Source: Saccharicrinis sp963677345
GTDB taxonomy: Bacteria > Bacteroidota > Bacteroidia > Bacteroidales > Marinilabiliaceae
Length of the DNA stretch: 64,000 nt
Assembly (NCBI GenBank): GCA_963677345.2
Contig: CAXXLC010000028.1
Coordinates: forward strand, 1-64,000
Direction of reading: 5' to 3'
Shown here: piece after piece, positions 7,873-16,279 of the stretch
How the letters are laid out: every line of letters starts with the position of its first letter
Position numbering within the stretch: position 1 is the first letter of the stretch
Notes under the pieces: model-generated
What the model was told of the DNA's origin: nothing
Database searches by the model: none
The model's input: only the letters and a program-made list of their open reading frames with translations
Position numbers and translations under genes: made by a program

Positions 7873-9921
7873 ATGAATTCAGATGTTCAACAGGTATATA
7901 AAATTAAATCGACAGATAAGGAATTATTGTTAAAATGGTATCATCTTCTTAGGTTAGGAAGAAGCCTTGATGACAGAGCTCCAAATTATCTAAAACAGGC
8001 AATCGGTTGGTCGTATCATGCTCCAGCTGCGGGTCATGATGCGATTCAATTGGCCATAGGACAGGTTTTTGATAGATCAAAAGATCATCTTTTCCCTTAT
8101 TACAGAGATTTGCAAACATGTGTTTCTGCTGGTTTAACTCCGGAAGAAATTATTTTTAACGGTATTTCGAAAGATACAGATGTCGCTGGTGGAGGACGTC
8201 ATATGTCAAACCACTTTGCAAAACCAGCATGGAATATACATAATGTATCTTCATGTACAGGTAACCACACTTTACATGCAGCAGGTATTGCCCGAGGTAT
8301 TAAAGCCTATGGCGCTAAAGGTGTCGCTATTAGTTCGCAAGGTGAGTCTTCTGTATCGGAAGGATACGTTTATGAGGCCATTAATGGTGCATCTAAAGAG
8401 CAATTGCCGGTAGTTTTTGTGTTCCAGGATAATGGATATGGAATTTCTGTTCCTAAAAAGGATCAGCAAGCCAACAGAAAGGTTGCTAAAAACTTTGAGG
8501 GCTTGAAAAACTTACGCATTCTGTATTGTAATGGTAAGGATGTTTTTGATTCAATGAATACCATGACTGAAGCAGTGAAATGGGCTGAAGAGAATCAGAA
8601 ACCGGTAATCGTTCATGCAAATTGTGTGCGCATACACTCGCATTCAAACTCTGATCGTCATGAGTTATACAGAGATAATGCAGAGCTTAATTATGTACAG
8701 GATTACGATCCAATTGCTAAGTATCGTAGATTATTAGTAAGATATGACAGAGCTACAGAGGATGAATTAAGTGCCATCGATGAGCAGGTTAAAGCTGAGG
8801 TTAAGAAAGCACATAAAGCAGGAATGAGTGCACCTGATCCAAAACCGGAAAGTGTGCATGACTTTGTTTATCCTCCAGCTTATGTTCCTCAAAAGTTCCC
8901 TGATGGATTACATTCTGAGACATCTGAGCCTAAAAAGTTGATTGAAGCTTTAAATGGAACATTAAAAGAAGAATTCAGAAGAAATCCTGATACATTTATC
9001 TGGGGGCAGGATATGGCCAATAAAGATAAAGGAGGAATCTTTAATGTATCTAAAGGAATGCAACAAGAGTTTGGACATAAGAGAGTGTTTAACGGCCCTA
9101 TTGCAGAGGATTACATTATGGGTACAGCAAATGGTATGTCGCGTTTCAATAAGGATATCCGAATTGTAGTTGAAGGAGCTGAGTTTGCTGATTACTTTTG
9201 GCCGGCAATGGAGCAGTTTGTTGAAACTACTCATGAATACTGGCGTACCAAAGGACAGTTTTCTCCAAATATTACTGTTCGTTTGGCTTCTGGTGGTTAT
9301 ATTGGCGGTGGATTATACCACTCTCAAAACATAGAAGGTGCACTTGCGACCTTACCTGGTGTACGAATTGTTTATCCTTCATATGCCGATGATGCTGCAG
9401 GTTTATTGCGTACTTCTCTTCGTTCTGAAGGTATGACGCTATTTCTTGAGCCTAAAGCTTTGTATAACTCACCAAAGGCTGCAACTCCAATTCCTGAAGA
9501 GTTTGAAGTTCCTTTTGGAAAAGCTCGAATCAGAAGAGAAGGTGCAGATTTAACTATTGTAACTTATGGAAATACAACACATATGTGTGTTGACGTAGCA
9601 GAGCAGATTTCAAAAGAAGGATTGGCTGAAATTGAAGTTATTGATTTACGTTCATTAGTTCCTTTAGATACTGAAACAGTTCTTGAATCTGTTAAAAAGA
9701 CATCAAAAGTTCTTGTTGTTCATGAAGATAAGGTATTTGGTGGTTTTGGTGGTGAAGTAGCTGCTATTATTTCTGATGCGGCATTTAAATATCTTGATGC
9801 ACCGGTAAAACGTGTAGGTTCTGAATTTACGCCAGTAGGGTTTAATAGAATTTTAGAAAAAGCTATTTTACCTGATACAGAAAAAATTTCTAAGGCAGCA
9901 AAAGAACTTTTAGCATTTTAA
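7873..9921 (+). CDS. Fused alpha/beta 2-oxoacid dehydrogenase E1 (probable branched-chain)
   Basis: A 682-residue fusion of the two E1 subunits that are separate in most bacteria. Residues 1 to about 340 are the alpha part, with the thiamine diphosphate motif GESSVSEG followed about 28 residues later by the Asn of DNGYGIS. Residues from about 355 onward are the beta part (EALNGTLKEEF onward, GGYIGGGLYHSQ, transketolase C-terminal domain with VTYGNTTHM and VHEDKVFGGFGGE). E1 decarboxylates the 2-oxoacid and reductively acylates the lipoyl group of E2. It is the second gene of the operon, with flavodoxin 18 bases downstream. Fused E1 proteins of this length are common in Bacteroidota. For leucine the substrate would be 4-methyl-2-oxopentanoate and the product isovaleryl-CoA. 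Confidence 0.87.
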   Translation: MNSDVQQVYKIKSTDKELLLKWYHLLRLGRSLDDRAPNYLKQAIGWSYHAPAAGHDAIQLAIGQVFDRSKDHLFPYYRDLQTCVSAGLTPEEIIFNGISKDTDVAGGGRHMSNHFAKPAWNIHNVSSCTGNHTLHAAGIARGIKAYGAKGVAISSQGESSVSEGYVYEAINGASKEQLPVVFVFQDNGYGISVPKKDQQANRKVAKNFEGLKNLRILYCNGKDVFDSMNTMTEAVKWAEENQKPVIVHANCVRIHSHSNSDRHELYRDNAELNYVQDYDPIAKYRRLLVRYDRATEDELSAIDEQVKAEVKKAHKAGMSAPDPKPESVHDFVYPPAYVPQKFPDGLHSETSEPKKLIEALNGTLKEEFRRNPDTFIWGQDMANKDKGGIFNVSKGMQQEFGHKRVFNGPIAEDYIMGTANGMSRFNKDIRIVVEGAEFADYFWPAMEQFVETTHEYWRTKGQFSPNITVRLASGGYIGGGLYHSQNIEGALATLPGVRIVYPSYADDAAGLLRTSLRSEGMTLFLEPKALYNSPKAATPIPEEFEVPFGKARIRREGADLTIVTYGNTTHMCVDVAEQISKEGLAEIEVIDLRSLVPLDTETVLESVKKTSKVLVVHEDKVFGGFGGEVAAIISDAAFKYLDAPVKRVGSEFTPVGFNRILEKAILPDTEKISKAAKELLAF

Positions 9922-9939
9922 TTTTTAAAGGATATTATT

Positions 9940-10446
9940 ATGAACAAGATAGGTCTATTTTATAGTTTTAATACCGTCAAAACTAAACAACAAGTAAATA
10001 AGATTAAAAAGGCTCTTGGTGAAGAAAATATAGAGGAGAAGAATGTTGAAGAAATTTCTCAGGAAGAGTTTAATAAATATAAAAACTACATTTTAGCAGT
10101 TCCTACCTGGTTTGATGGAGAATTGCCAAATTATTGGGATGAATTTTTACCTGCTATTGAAGATGATTCATTTAAAGGTAAATCATTTGCACTATTTGGT
10201 GGTGGTGATCAAAAAGGTTATCCAGAAAACTTTGTGGACGGAATAGGTTTAATGGCTGAATTTATTGAAAAAAGAGGCGGCAAAGTGGTTGGGTTTACTT
10301 CTATTGAAGGCTATGAATTTGAATCATCGAAAGCACAGCGTGGCGATCAATTTGTAGGTCTTGCACTTGATATTGAAAATCAGGCAGCCTTAACAGAAGA
10401 ACGTATTAAAAAGTGGGCTGAAAAGCTTAAAAAAGAATTTAAATGA
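9940..10446 (+). CDS. Flavodoxin-like FMN protein
   Basis: A 168-residue protein of long-chain flavodoxin type. The second FMN loop region is recognisable (AVPTWFDGELPNYWDEFLP) and so is the third (FALFGGGDQKGYPENFVDG), with aromatic residues that stack on the flavin. The phosphate-binding loop is unusual: YSFNTVKT stands where typical flavodoxins have a TxTGxT pattern, so the glycine is lost. It begins 18 bases after E1 and shares its terminator, which suggests cotranscription with the oxoacid dehydrogenase; a role as electron carrier for that complex or for a ferredoxin-type partner is only inference. FMN binding is likely but may be altered. Confidence 0.8.
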   Translation: MNKIGLFYSFNTVKTKQQVNKIKKALGEENIEEKNVEEISQEEFNKYKNYILAVPTWFDGELPNYWDEFLPAIEDDSFKGKSFALFGGGDQKGYPENFVDGIGLMAEFIEKRGGKVVGFTSIEGYEFESSKAQRGDQFVGLALDIENQAALTEERIKKWAEKLKKEFK

Positions 10447-10481
10447 TTAATATTTAATTATTGCTTCTATACATTAACCAT

Positions 10482-10519
10482 AAAAAGGGTGCAGATTTTA
10501 TTATTTGCACTCTTTTTTT
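10482..10519 (+). terminator. Rho-independent terminator of the E2-E1-flavodoxin operon
   Basis: AAAAAGGGTGCA and TGCACTCTTTTT form a stem with one G-T pair around an AT loop and end in a T run. It separates the plus-strand operon from the convergent M56 gene. Confidence 0.8.
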
Positions 10520-10539
10520 ATTTGCTCTATTTCTCTCTT

Positions 10540-12267
10540 TTAATCTTCCTTTTCTTTTTCTGAATTTATTTCGCTTGTTTCGATATCAATGTTTTTGAGT
10601 TCCGATTCTAATAAGGAGTCAAGGTTAAGACCTTCAATTTCAAGGTTGGCTGTTTCGATAGCAACTTTGGCTGCATTCAAAGAAGTTTTAACAATCTCCT
10701 CGATATTCATATTTTCTAATACTCCGGAAGCAATCTCAATTCCTGTTTTGGCAGCTTCTAAACCTACTTTTTCCATTGATTCATAATTATTTGTGCTATC
10801 TGTTCGTAGAATGTGTAATTCAATTTCTTTAGTTAATTCTTCGTATGCTTCCTGCAAACCAAGTTTTATTTGTAAATTAATTGAGTCTGTATTTATTTCA
10901 TCAATAGCCGCTTCAATTTCAATCCGGGCATCTTTCATAGCTTTTCCTATATTAATTTCTTCAAGATTTATCTTAATTTCCCGTATCATTTCCTGAGACA
11001 AGGCTTTGTTATTTTCTGATAAGGCTATTTCAATGGCTTGCTCAACCTCTTTTCCTATCGTTGCCTGTTTTTCTTTAACAAGCTGCAAATTTTCTTCAAC
11101 AACTTTGATTAAACTATCTCTTTCTTGTTTATTGGTGATGTCGGAATGTTGTGTTAAAACAATATTGATAGAATCATTGGGTGCTGTTGTAGCTAAGTTT
11201 TGTCCAAAATTCTGATTATTGACAGAAAAAGATACTAAGAAGATACTTGATATAATTATAAAGGAAGCAATAATGCGTTCTGTAATATTTGATCTCATAA
11301 GATTATTTTTTTGGATTCGTTTAATTCTTTCGAGTAAATGACTGTGCTTTTTACCAAAGCCCATACTTAGTATTTCCTCGGATTCACTGAAAATTTGAGC
11401 GTTAGTTAAAGCCTTTGCATAAGTAACTTTATCTTTTGTTAAGTTTATAGCAATTTCATCGCAACTATGCTCTCTTTCGTCTCTTATGAATCCTGAAATA
11501 GTCCACACACCAGGATGATAGAAAAATAGAATTTCAATAAATGACTGAATAATATTGAATAAGTAATCGTTGCGAACAATATGGGCTAATTCGTGTGCAA
11601 TTATTGCTTCAATTTCCTCTTCTGATAATCCGGTAAATGCTTTTACAGGAAACAGGATTACAGGATTGATGAAGCCAAGAGTTAAAGGTGTTTTTGTATG
11701 GGGTGATTGGTAGGCTTTTATTACTTTATTTATACCTAAATACCTGGAGAAATCCATCAGTTTTTTTATCCATTTTTCTTCAAAAGGTAATAGTTGTAAG
11801 GCTTTTAACCTTCTGGTGTAAGCTAATCCACCCAGTAATCGTACGGTAAATAATGCTATTCCAACCAACCAAACGGATAAAAACAGAGGGAAATTTCTTT
11901 GAAACCAAGCTCTTATTTTAATGATTTTAATATTGAACTCTGATGAATTAATTATGTTTGTTTCATTGGTATTTTGAACTACAATATTTTTTATATAACC
12001 TGGATTTTTTAATAATTCATATTTTACAAGTTGCTTTTCTTTTGCATATTGGTATGATTTTACGAAAGTTGAAAAGGACCAACCAAGCATGATTACTAAA
12101 ATGGTAAATGAAATAAAGTATCTAACCTGCGAGCTGTATTTTTTTAACACACTTAGTAAGATTAATAGCATAATTAAAAGAACAGTTCCTTGCCATATTG
12201 AATGAACTATTGTCCATCCTAAAGCTTCTGTTATTTCCGGGGAGAAAATACTTTGTATAGGTTTCAT
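10540..12267 (-). CDS. BlaR1-like M56-family membrane metallopeptidase
   Basis: A 575-residue membrane protein. Four hydrophobic segments lie in the first 350 residues (about 17-40, 50-68, 128-147, 332-350). The cytosolic zinc-protease domain between the third and fourth carries IIAHELAHIVRND (HExxH) with the downstream glutamate in DEREHSCDE. It resembles the BlaR1/MecR1 sensor-protease that inactivates BlaI-type repressors. Instead of a C-terminal penicillin-binding sensor domain it has about 200 residues of charged, Glu/Ile/Lys-rich, probably helical sequence outside the membrane. It starts 3 bases after the blaI-like gene, so the two form an operon. The inducing signal is unknown; beta-lactam sensing is not supported. 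Confidence 0.86.
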   Translation of the reverse strand: MKPIQSIFSPEITEALGWTIVHSIWQGTVLLIMLLILLSVLKKYSSQVRYFISFTILVIMLGWSFSTFVKSYQYAKEKQLVKYELLKNPGYIKNIVVQNTNETNIINSSEFNIKIIKIRAWFQRNFPLFLSVWLVGIALFTVRLLGGLAYTRRLKALQLLPFEEKWIKKLMDFSRYLGINKVIKAYQSPHTKTPLTLGFINPVILFPVKAFTGLSEEEIEAIIAHELAHIVRNDYLFNIIQSFIEILFFYHPGVWTISGFIRDEREHSCDEIAINLTKDKVTYAKALTNAQIFSESEEILSMGFGKKHSHLLERIKRIQKNNLMRSNITERIIASFIIISSIFLVSFSVNNQNFGQNLATTAPNDSINIVLTQHSDITNKQERDSLIKVVEENLQLVKEKQATIGKEVEQAIEIALSENNKALSQEMIREIKINLEEINIGKAMKDARIEIEAAIDEINTDSINLQIKLGLQEAYEELTKEIELHILRTDSTNNYESMEKVGLEAAKTGIEIASGVLENMNIEEIVKTSLNAAKVAIETANLEIEGLNLDSLLESELKNIDIETSEINSEKEKED

Positions 12268-12270
12268 AAT

Positions 12271-12654
12271 TTAAGATTTAGATTCGTGTTCTAATTTTTC
12301 AATAATTTTTTTGATTTCGTTTAGTTCCTCTTTAGATGTTTTTTTATTTCCTAAAAGCTGCATGACAAGCGATGATGCTGAACCGCTAAAAGCTGAATCA
12401 ATAAATCGATCCAGTAATCTGTTTCTGGTTTCTTCTTTTTTGTAGGTTGTATAATATAAATGACTCTTCCCGTTGGCTTCACGATGCAATAATCCTTTGG
12501 TAGTCATCTTTTGCATGATTTTTAAAGTCGTTGTGTAACCTACATTTTTATTGCGGGTTATTAACTCATGTATGTCCTTTACTGATAAAGGTTCATTTTT
12601 CCAAAGTATATTTAGTACCTCAAGTTCTGCTGCTGTTGGTGTTATCTTTTCCAT
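12271..12654 (-). CDS. BlaI/MecI/CopY-family transcriptional repressor
   Basis: A 127-residue winged-helix repressor of usual family length. TPTAAELEVLNILW begins the DNA-binding domain, VGYTTTLKIMQKMTTKG is the recognition helix region, and the C-terminal third is the dimerisation helix bundle. I chose the ATG at 12654; a GTG one codon earlier is in frame. It is the first gene of a two-gene operon with the M56 protease, which is predicted to cleave it and relieve repression. A perfect palindrome 20 bases upstream of the start is the likely self-regulatory operator. Confidence 0.92.
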   Translation of the reverse strand: MEKITPTAAELEVLNILWKNEPLSVKDIHELITRNKNVGYTTTLKIMQKMTTKGLLHREANGKSHLYYTTYKKEETRNRLLDRFIDSAFSGSASSLVMQLLGNKKTSKEELNEIKKIIEKLEHESKS

Positions 12655-12674
12655 CACTATTTAATCTTATTTGA

Positions 12675-12690
12675 TACGACCTTTGTCGTA
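12675..12690. promoter_or_regulatory. Probable BlaI-type operator
   Basis: TACGACCTTTGTCGTA has perfect 6-bp arms (TACGAC and GTCGTA) around four bases. Known BlaI/MecI operators are similar TACnACA/TGTnGTA palindromes. It lies just upstream of the blaI-like start, where bound repressor would block the operon's transcription. Confidence 0.8.
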
Positions 12691-12958
12691 ATAGCAATAG
12701 CACGGGTCAAAAAATATTATTACTTATTTACTGTAGATTCTGTAAGTGACTAACTGGACTACAAACAAGGTCTTGTATTTATTAAATATTTAGTATATAG
12801 GATGATTTTGGTGGTATACGGTGTTGGTTTGTTGGTGTATACTTAAATATCACTTGTGTCGGCATATATAGATAAATATCGATTATATATACAAATAGTA
12901 ATGTATTATGTTATATTGTTTGTAATTTTGGATGGAATTATAAATTATTAAAATAATT

Positions 12959-14407
12959 ATGACGAAAAAATATTCAGCCTCTATAAAAATTTATTCAATA
13001 GTAATAAGTTTATTATTTGTTTCATTATTCAGTATATCTGCCCAGCAGGATGCTACATTTATAGATAAATCTGAAACGCTGGATATTGTTACCTGGAATT
13101 TACAATGGTTTGGAGCTCCTCAAGAATCTTACAATGCCTCCACCTTTAATCAGCAACTAACGTCAGTCAGTTCAGTCATTCAATCATTAGATGCTGATAT
13201 TTATGCTTTGCAAGAGGTAGTTAATGATGCTGTTAATGGTTACTACCTGCAGAAATTGGTTGATCAATTAAATGCAGATACCTATTCAAATAAATATATC
13301 GGATATGTTTCAGATAGGTATAGCCTTTACTTTAAAACACCAACTACTGATTATCCCTCGCAGTGTATTGCCTTTATTATTAATACTGAAACTGTTGCTG
13401 TTGTAGATCAATATCCAATGTTTAAAGATTTGTATAATGGTTATTCAACTTCGTTTATTGAGGGTTATGATGGTAATCCGGCTACATTTTGGAGTAGTGG
13501 GAGACTGCCTTATTTTTTGCAGGGTATTGCATCTGTAAATGGAGTCAATGAAATAATTGATTTTATTAATATTCATGCTAAGTGTTGTGATGGCAGCGAA
13601 GACAGGAGGATGTATGATTCTGAATATCTGTTGGATGCTGTAAATAAAGATTATGCGCTTGATAACGTTGTGATGTTAGGGGATTATAATGATGATACTA
13701 ATGATGGTAGCCCTTATGATGAGTGGTATGCTGATGATGAACTATATTTTAAAGAAGTAGCAGGTGAGGGTATTGACCATATTAGTGTTTCAAATGAATT
13801 ATATGATGAAGATGCTGCTCTAAGCAATAATGAATATATAGAAACGGTTTCTATATCAGATCATGATCCGGTTATGGTGAGATTAAAATTGAATAATGCT
13901 AAAGTTAATCAGGTAATTACCTTAGAGTCGATTGGTGATCAGTTGATTGGATCAGTAGTTGACTTGGATGTTGTTGCGAGCTCAGGTTTGAATGTTCTTT
14001 ATAAAGTATTATATGGAGATGTTGATATTAGTAATCATCAAGCAACTTTTAATACAATTGGAGATTATGCTATACAGGCAATACAAATGGGTAATGATAT
14101 ATACTCCGCGGCTTTTTCCAATATTATTACAGGTGCTGTTTTGGATGAGGAAAGCGGGATAGAGGATGAGTATGCTAAAAAGGTTAAAGTATTTCCAAAT
14201 CCTTGTAGTAACATGGTTGAATTAAAAATGCCTGATTCTTCTCTTAAGTCGATTGATATATATAATATTACCGGAGCAAAAGTTAAAAGCTTAATTGCCT
14301 ATGATGCGGCAAAAATTGATGTTAACGATTTGGTAAACGGATTATACTTTATTCAAATAACAACCGGAAATATAAGTGTGACTAAAAAAATACAGGTAAT
14401 TCATTAA
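12959..14407 (+). CDS. Secreted endonuclease/exonuclease/phosphatase-fold protein with type IX sorting tail
   Basis: A 482-residue secreted protein. A signal peptide covers residues 1-28 (ending SISAQ). Residues about 40-310 have the DNase I-like fold: TWNLQWFG, the metal-binding Glu in YALQEVV, INIHAKCC, the GDYNDD active-site Asp/Asn pair, and the terminal SDHDPVMV with catalytic His. An Ig-like segment follows (about 315-390). The last 75 residues are a Por secretion-system domain with KVFPNPCSN and VNGLYFIQI, which target the protein through the type IX system to the cell surface or medium. Likely substrates are DNA or RNA, but phosphodiesters of lipids are possible in this superfamily. 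Confidence 0.88.
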   Translation: MTKKYSASIKIYSIVISLLFVSLFSISAQQDATFIDKSETLDIVTWNLQWFGAPQESYNASTFNQQLTSVSSVIQSLDADIYALQEVVNDAVNGYYLQKLVDQLNADTYSNKYIGYVSDRYSLYFKTPTTDYPSQCIAFIINTETVAVVDQYPMFKDLYNGYSTSFIEGYDGNPATFWSSGRLPYFLQGIASVNGVNEIIDFINIHAKCCDGSEDRRMYDSEYLLDAVNKDYALDNVVMLGDYNDDTNDGSPYDEWYADDELYFKEVAGEGIDHISVSNELYDEDAALSNNEYIETVSISDHDPVMVRLKLNNAKVNQVITLESIGDQLIGSVVDLDVVASSGLNVLYKVLYGDVDISNHQATFNTIGDYAIQAIQMGNDIYSAAFSNIITGAVLDEESGIEDEYAKKVKVFPNPCSNMVELKMPDSSLKSIDIYNITGAKVKSLIAYDAAKIDVNDLVNGLYFIQITTGNISVTKKIQVIH

Positions 14408-14433
14408 AAAAAAATAATAAAAAAATACACATA

Positions 14434-14449
14434 TCGCAAACGGTTGCAA
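14434..14449. promoter_or_regulatory. LacI/GalR-type operator upstream of the amylase gene
   Basis: TCGCAAACGGTTGCAA is a near-palindrome with the central CG and flanking GCAA/TTGC typical of LacI-family sites (PurR- and MalR-like GCAAnCGnTTGC). It lies 47 bases before the -33 element of the amylase promoter, which suits regulation by a sugar-responsive LacI-family protein. No such regulator is in the window. Confidence 0.55.
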
Positions 14450-14495
14450 TCTGATAAACTCATTAAAACCCTGTGTTTAGTGATGTATGACGATT

Positions 14496-14524
14496 TTGAG
14501 AGGTGATTGATATTGCTATCTTTG
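14496..14524 (+). promoter_or_regulatory. Bacteroidota-type promoter of the amylase gene
   Basis: TTG at 14496 and TATCTTTG at 14517-14524 are separated by 18 bases, matching the -33 TTTG / -7 TAnnTTTG consensus. Transcription would begin near 14531, which rules out the in-frame GTG at 14503 as start and leaves the ATGs at 14560/14563. Confidence 0.72.
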
Positions 14525-14562
14525 AAATGAAAAATCAGTTAAAATCAAATTGCTTATCAATG

Positions 14563-16230
14563 ATGAAAAGAATTTTACCGCTAATTATTCTTGTACAAAT
14601 TTTGATTTGTTGTCAAAATAAAGAGACAAGTTTAGCTAAAGAAAAAGCACCATTTTTATGGGAAAATGCAAATGTTTACTTTCTGCTGACCGACAGGTTC
14701 TGTAATGGCGATTCTACCAATGATATTAATTATAGCAGAACAAAAGAAACTGGTCTGTTAAGAGGTTTTATGGGAGGTGACTTTAAAGGAATCATAAGGA
14801 AAATTAATGAGGGTTATTTTAATGACTTGGGTGTTAATGCTCTATGGTTTTCTCCAATAGCAGAACAAATCCATGGCAGCGTAGATGAAGGAACGGGTAA
14901 TACATATGCCTATCATGGTTATTGGGCTAAAGACTGGACTAGTATTGATCCAAACTGGGGCACTGAAGAAGAGTTTGCTGAGTTAGTAGATGCTGCTCAT
15001 AGCAAAGGTATAAGGGTTGTTATGGATGTGGTTATAAATCACACCGGACCGGTAACTCCTGAAGATCCTGTTTATAATGAGGGATGGGTAAGAACAAGTC
15101 CAAGATGTACTTATGATACTTATGAAAATACTGTCTCGTGTACACTGGTAGAGAATCTTCCGGATGTAAAAACTGAAAGTAATGAAGAGGTTAATCTGCC
15201 TGATGTTTTAATAGAAAAGTGGGAAAAGGAAGGAAGATTGGAGCAGGAAATGAATGAGTTAAACGCCTTTTTTGCAGAAACAGGTTATCCTCGTGCGCCC
15301 CGGTTCTATATCATGAAGTGGTTGGTTGATTTTGTGAAAAAATATGGTGTTGACGGATATAGAATTGATACAGCTAAGCATACAGAAGCATCTATATGGT
15401 CGGAGCTTAATGATTTGGCAACAAAAGCGTTTGCGGAATGGAAAAATGCGAATCCTGATAAGGTTTTAGATGATAATGATTTTTATACGGTAGGCGAAGT
15501 ATATAATTATGGCATATCCACCGGAAGGAATTTTGATAATGGCGGGGTTCAGGTGGATTATTATGCTAATGGAATGGATGCATTGATAAATTTTGAACTT
15601 AAATCAGATGCAAATAGTGACTATGAATATGTATTTTCAAAGTATTCCGCAGTCTTAAATTCTGACTTGAAAGGAAAATCTGTACTGAATTACATGACTT
15701 CGCATGATGATTCTTCTCCCTACGATAAATCAAGAGAAAAAGCTTTTAAAGCTGCAAATATGTTGCTGTTATGTCCGGGAGCTTCTCAAATATATTATGG
15801 CGATGAAACTAATCGCAGTTTAAATATAGCCGGTACTGTTGGTGATGCTACTTTGCGTTCTTTTATGAATTGGAGTGAGCTGGATTCTAACAAAGTTGTA
15901 AATGGTGTGTCTTCAAAAGATTTGTTGCTGCATTATCAAAAACTTGGGTTGTTCAGAGCTGACAACCCAGCTGTGGGTGCAGGTATGCATAAAATGTTAA
16001 GTGAAAATCCATATGTGTTTATGAGATCCTACCAAACAGCTAATTATAAAAATAAGATTATAGTGGGATTGGATATGGATAAAGGCGAAAAACAATTAAA
16101 TGTTTCCGGAGTATTTACTGATGGAGCAACATTAAAAGATTATTATTCAAATCAGATAGTTTCTGTAAAAGATGGAATGATTGAAATTGATACAGAATAT
16201 AATATTGTATTGTTATCAGAGCTTAATTAA
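14563..16230 (+). CDS. GH13 alpha-amylase-family lipoprotein
   Basis: A 555-residue glycoside hydrolase of family 13. The start at 14563 gives a lipoprotein signal with lipobox VQILICC; the promoter position supports it (an ATG at 14560 is equivalent). Family regions are clear: DVVINH (region I), DGYRIDTAKH with the nucleophile Asp (II), VGEVYNYG with the acid Glu (III) and TSHDDSSP with the transition-state Asp (IV, SHDD in place of the common NHD). It hydrolyses or rearranges alpha-1,4-glucans at the periplasmic or surface side of a membrane. A LacI-type operator and a TAnnTTTG promoter precede it, and a terminator follows. Exact specificity cannot be read. Confidence 0.9.
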   Translation: MKRILPLIILVQILICCQNKETSLAKEKAPFLWENANVYFLLTDRFCNGDSTNDINYSRTKETGLLRGFMGGDFKGIIRKINEGYFNDLGVNALWFSPIAEQIHGSVDEGTGNTYAYHGYWAKDWTSIDPNWGTEEEFAELVDAAHSKGIRVVMDVVINHTGPVTPEDPVYNEGWVRTSPRCTYDTYENTVSCTLVENLPDVKTESNEEVNLPDVLIEKWEKEGRLEQEMNELNAFFAETGYPRAPRFYIMKWLVDFVKKYGVDGYRIDTAKHTEASIWSELNDLATKAFAEWKNANPDKVLDDNDFYTVGEVYNYGISTGRNFDNGGVQVDYYANGMDALINFELKSDANSDYEYVFSKYSAVLNSDLKGKSVLNYMTSHDDSSPYDKSREKAFKAANMLLLCPGASQIYYGDETNRSLNIAGTVGDATLRSFMNWSELDSNKVVNGVSSKDLLLHYQKLGLFRADNPAVGAGMHKMLSENPYVFMRSYQTANYKNKIIVGLDMDKGEKQLNVSGVFTDGATLKDYYSNQIVSVKDGMIEIDTEYNIVLLSELN

Positions 16231-16235
16231 AAAAT

Positions 16236-16268
16236 GATATCCGGTAGTTTACCTGCCGGATATTTTTC
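16236..16268 (+). terminator. Rho-independent terminator of the amylase gene
   Basis: GATATCCGGTAG pairs with CTGCCGGATAT (one G-T pair) around TTTAC, followed by TTTTT. The SiaC-like gene converges on it from the other side. Confidence 0.85.
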
Positions 16269-16279
16269 TTTCAGTATCC

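Noticed and set aside
12675..12690. Reading the TACGAC palindrome as a terminator
   Set aside because: It has no T run and lies upstream of the blaI-like start, and its arms match BlaI-type operators.
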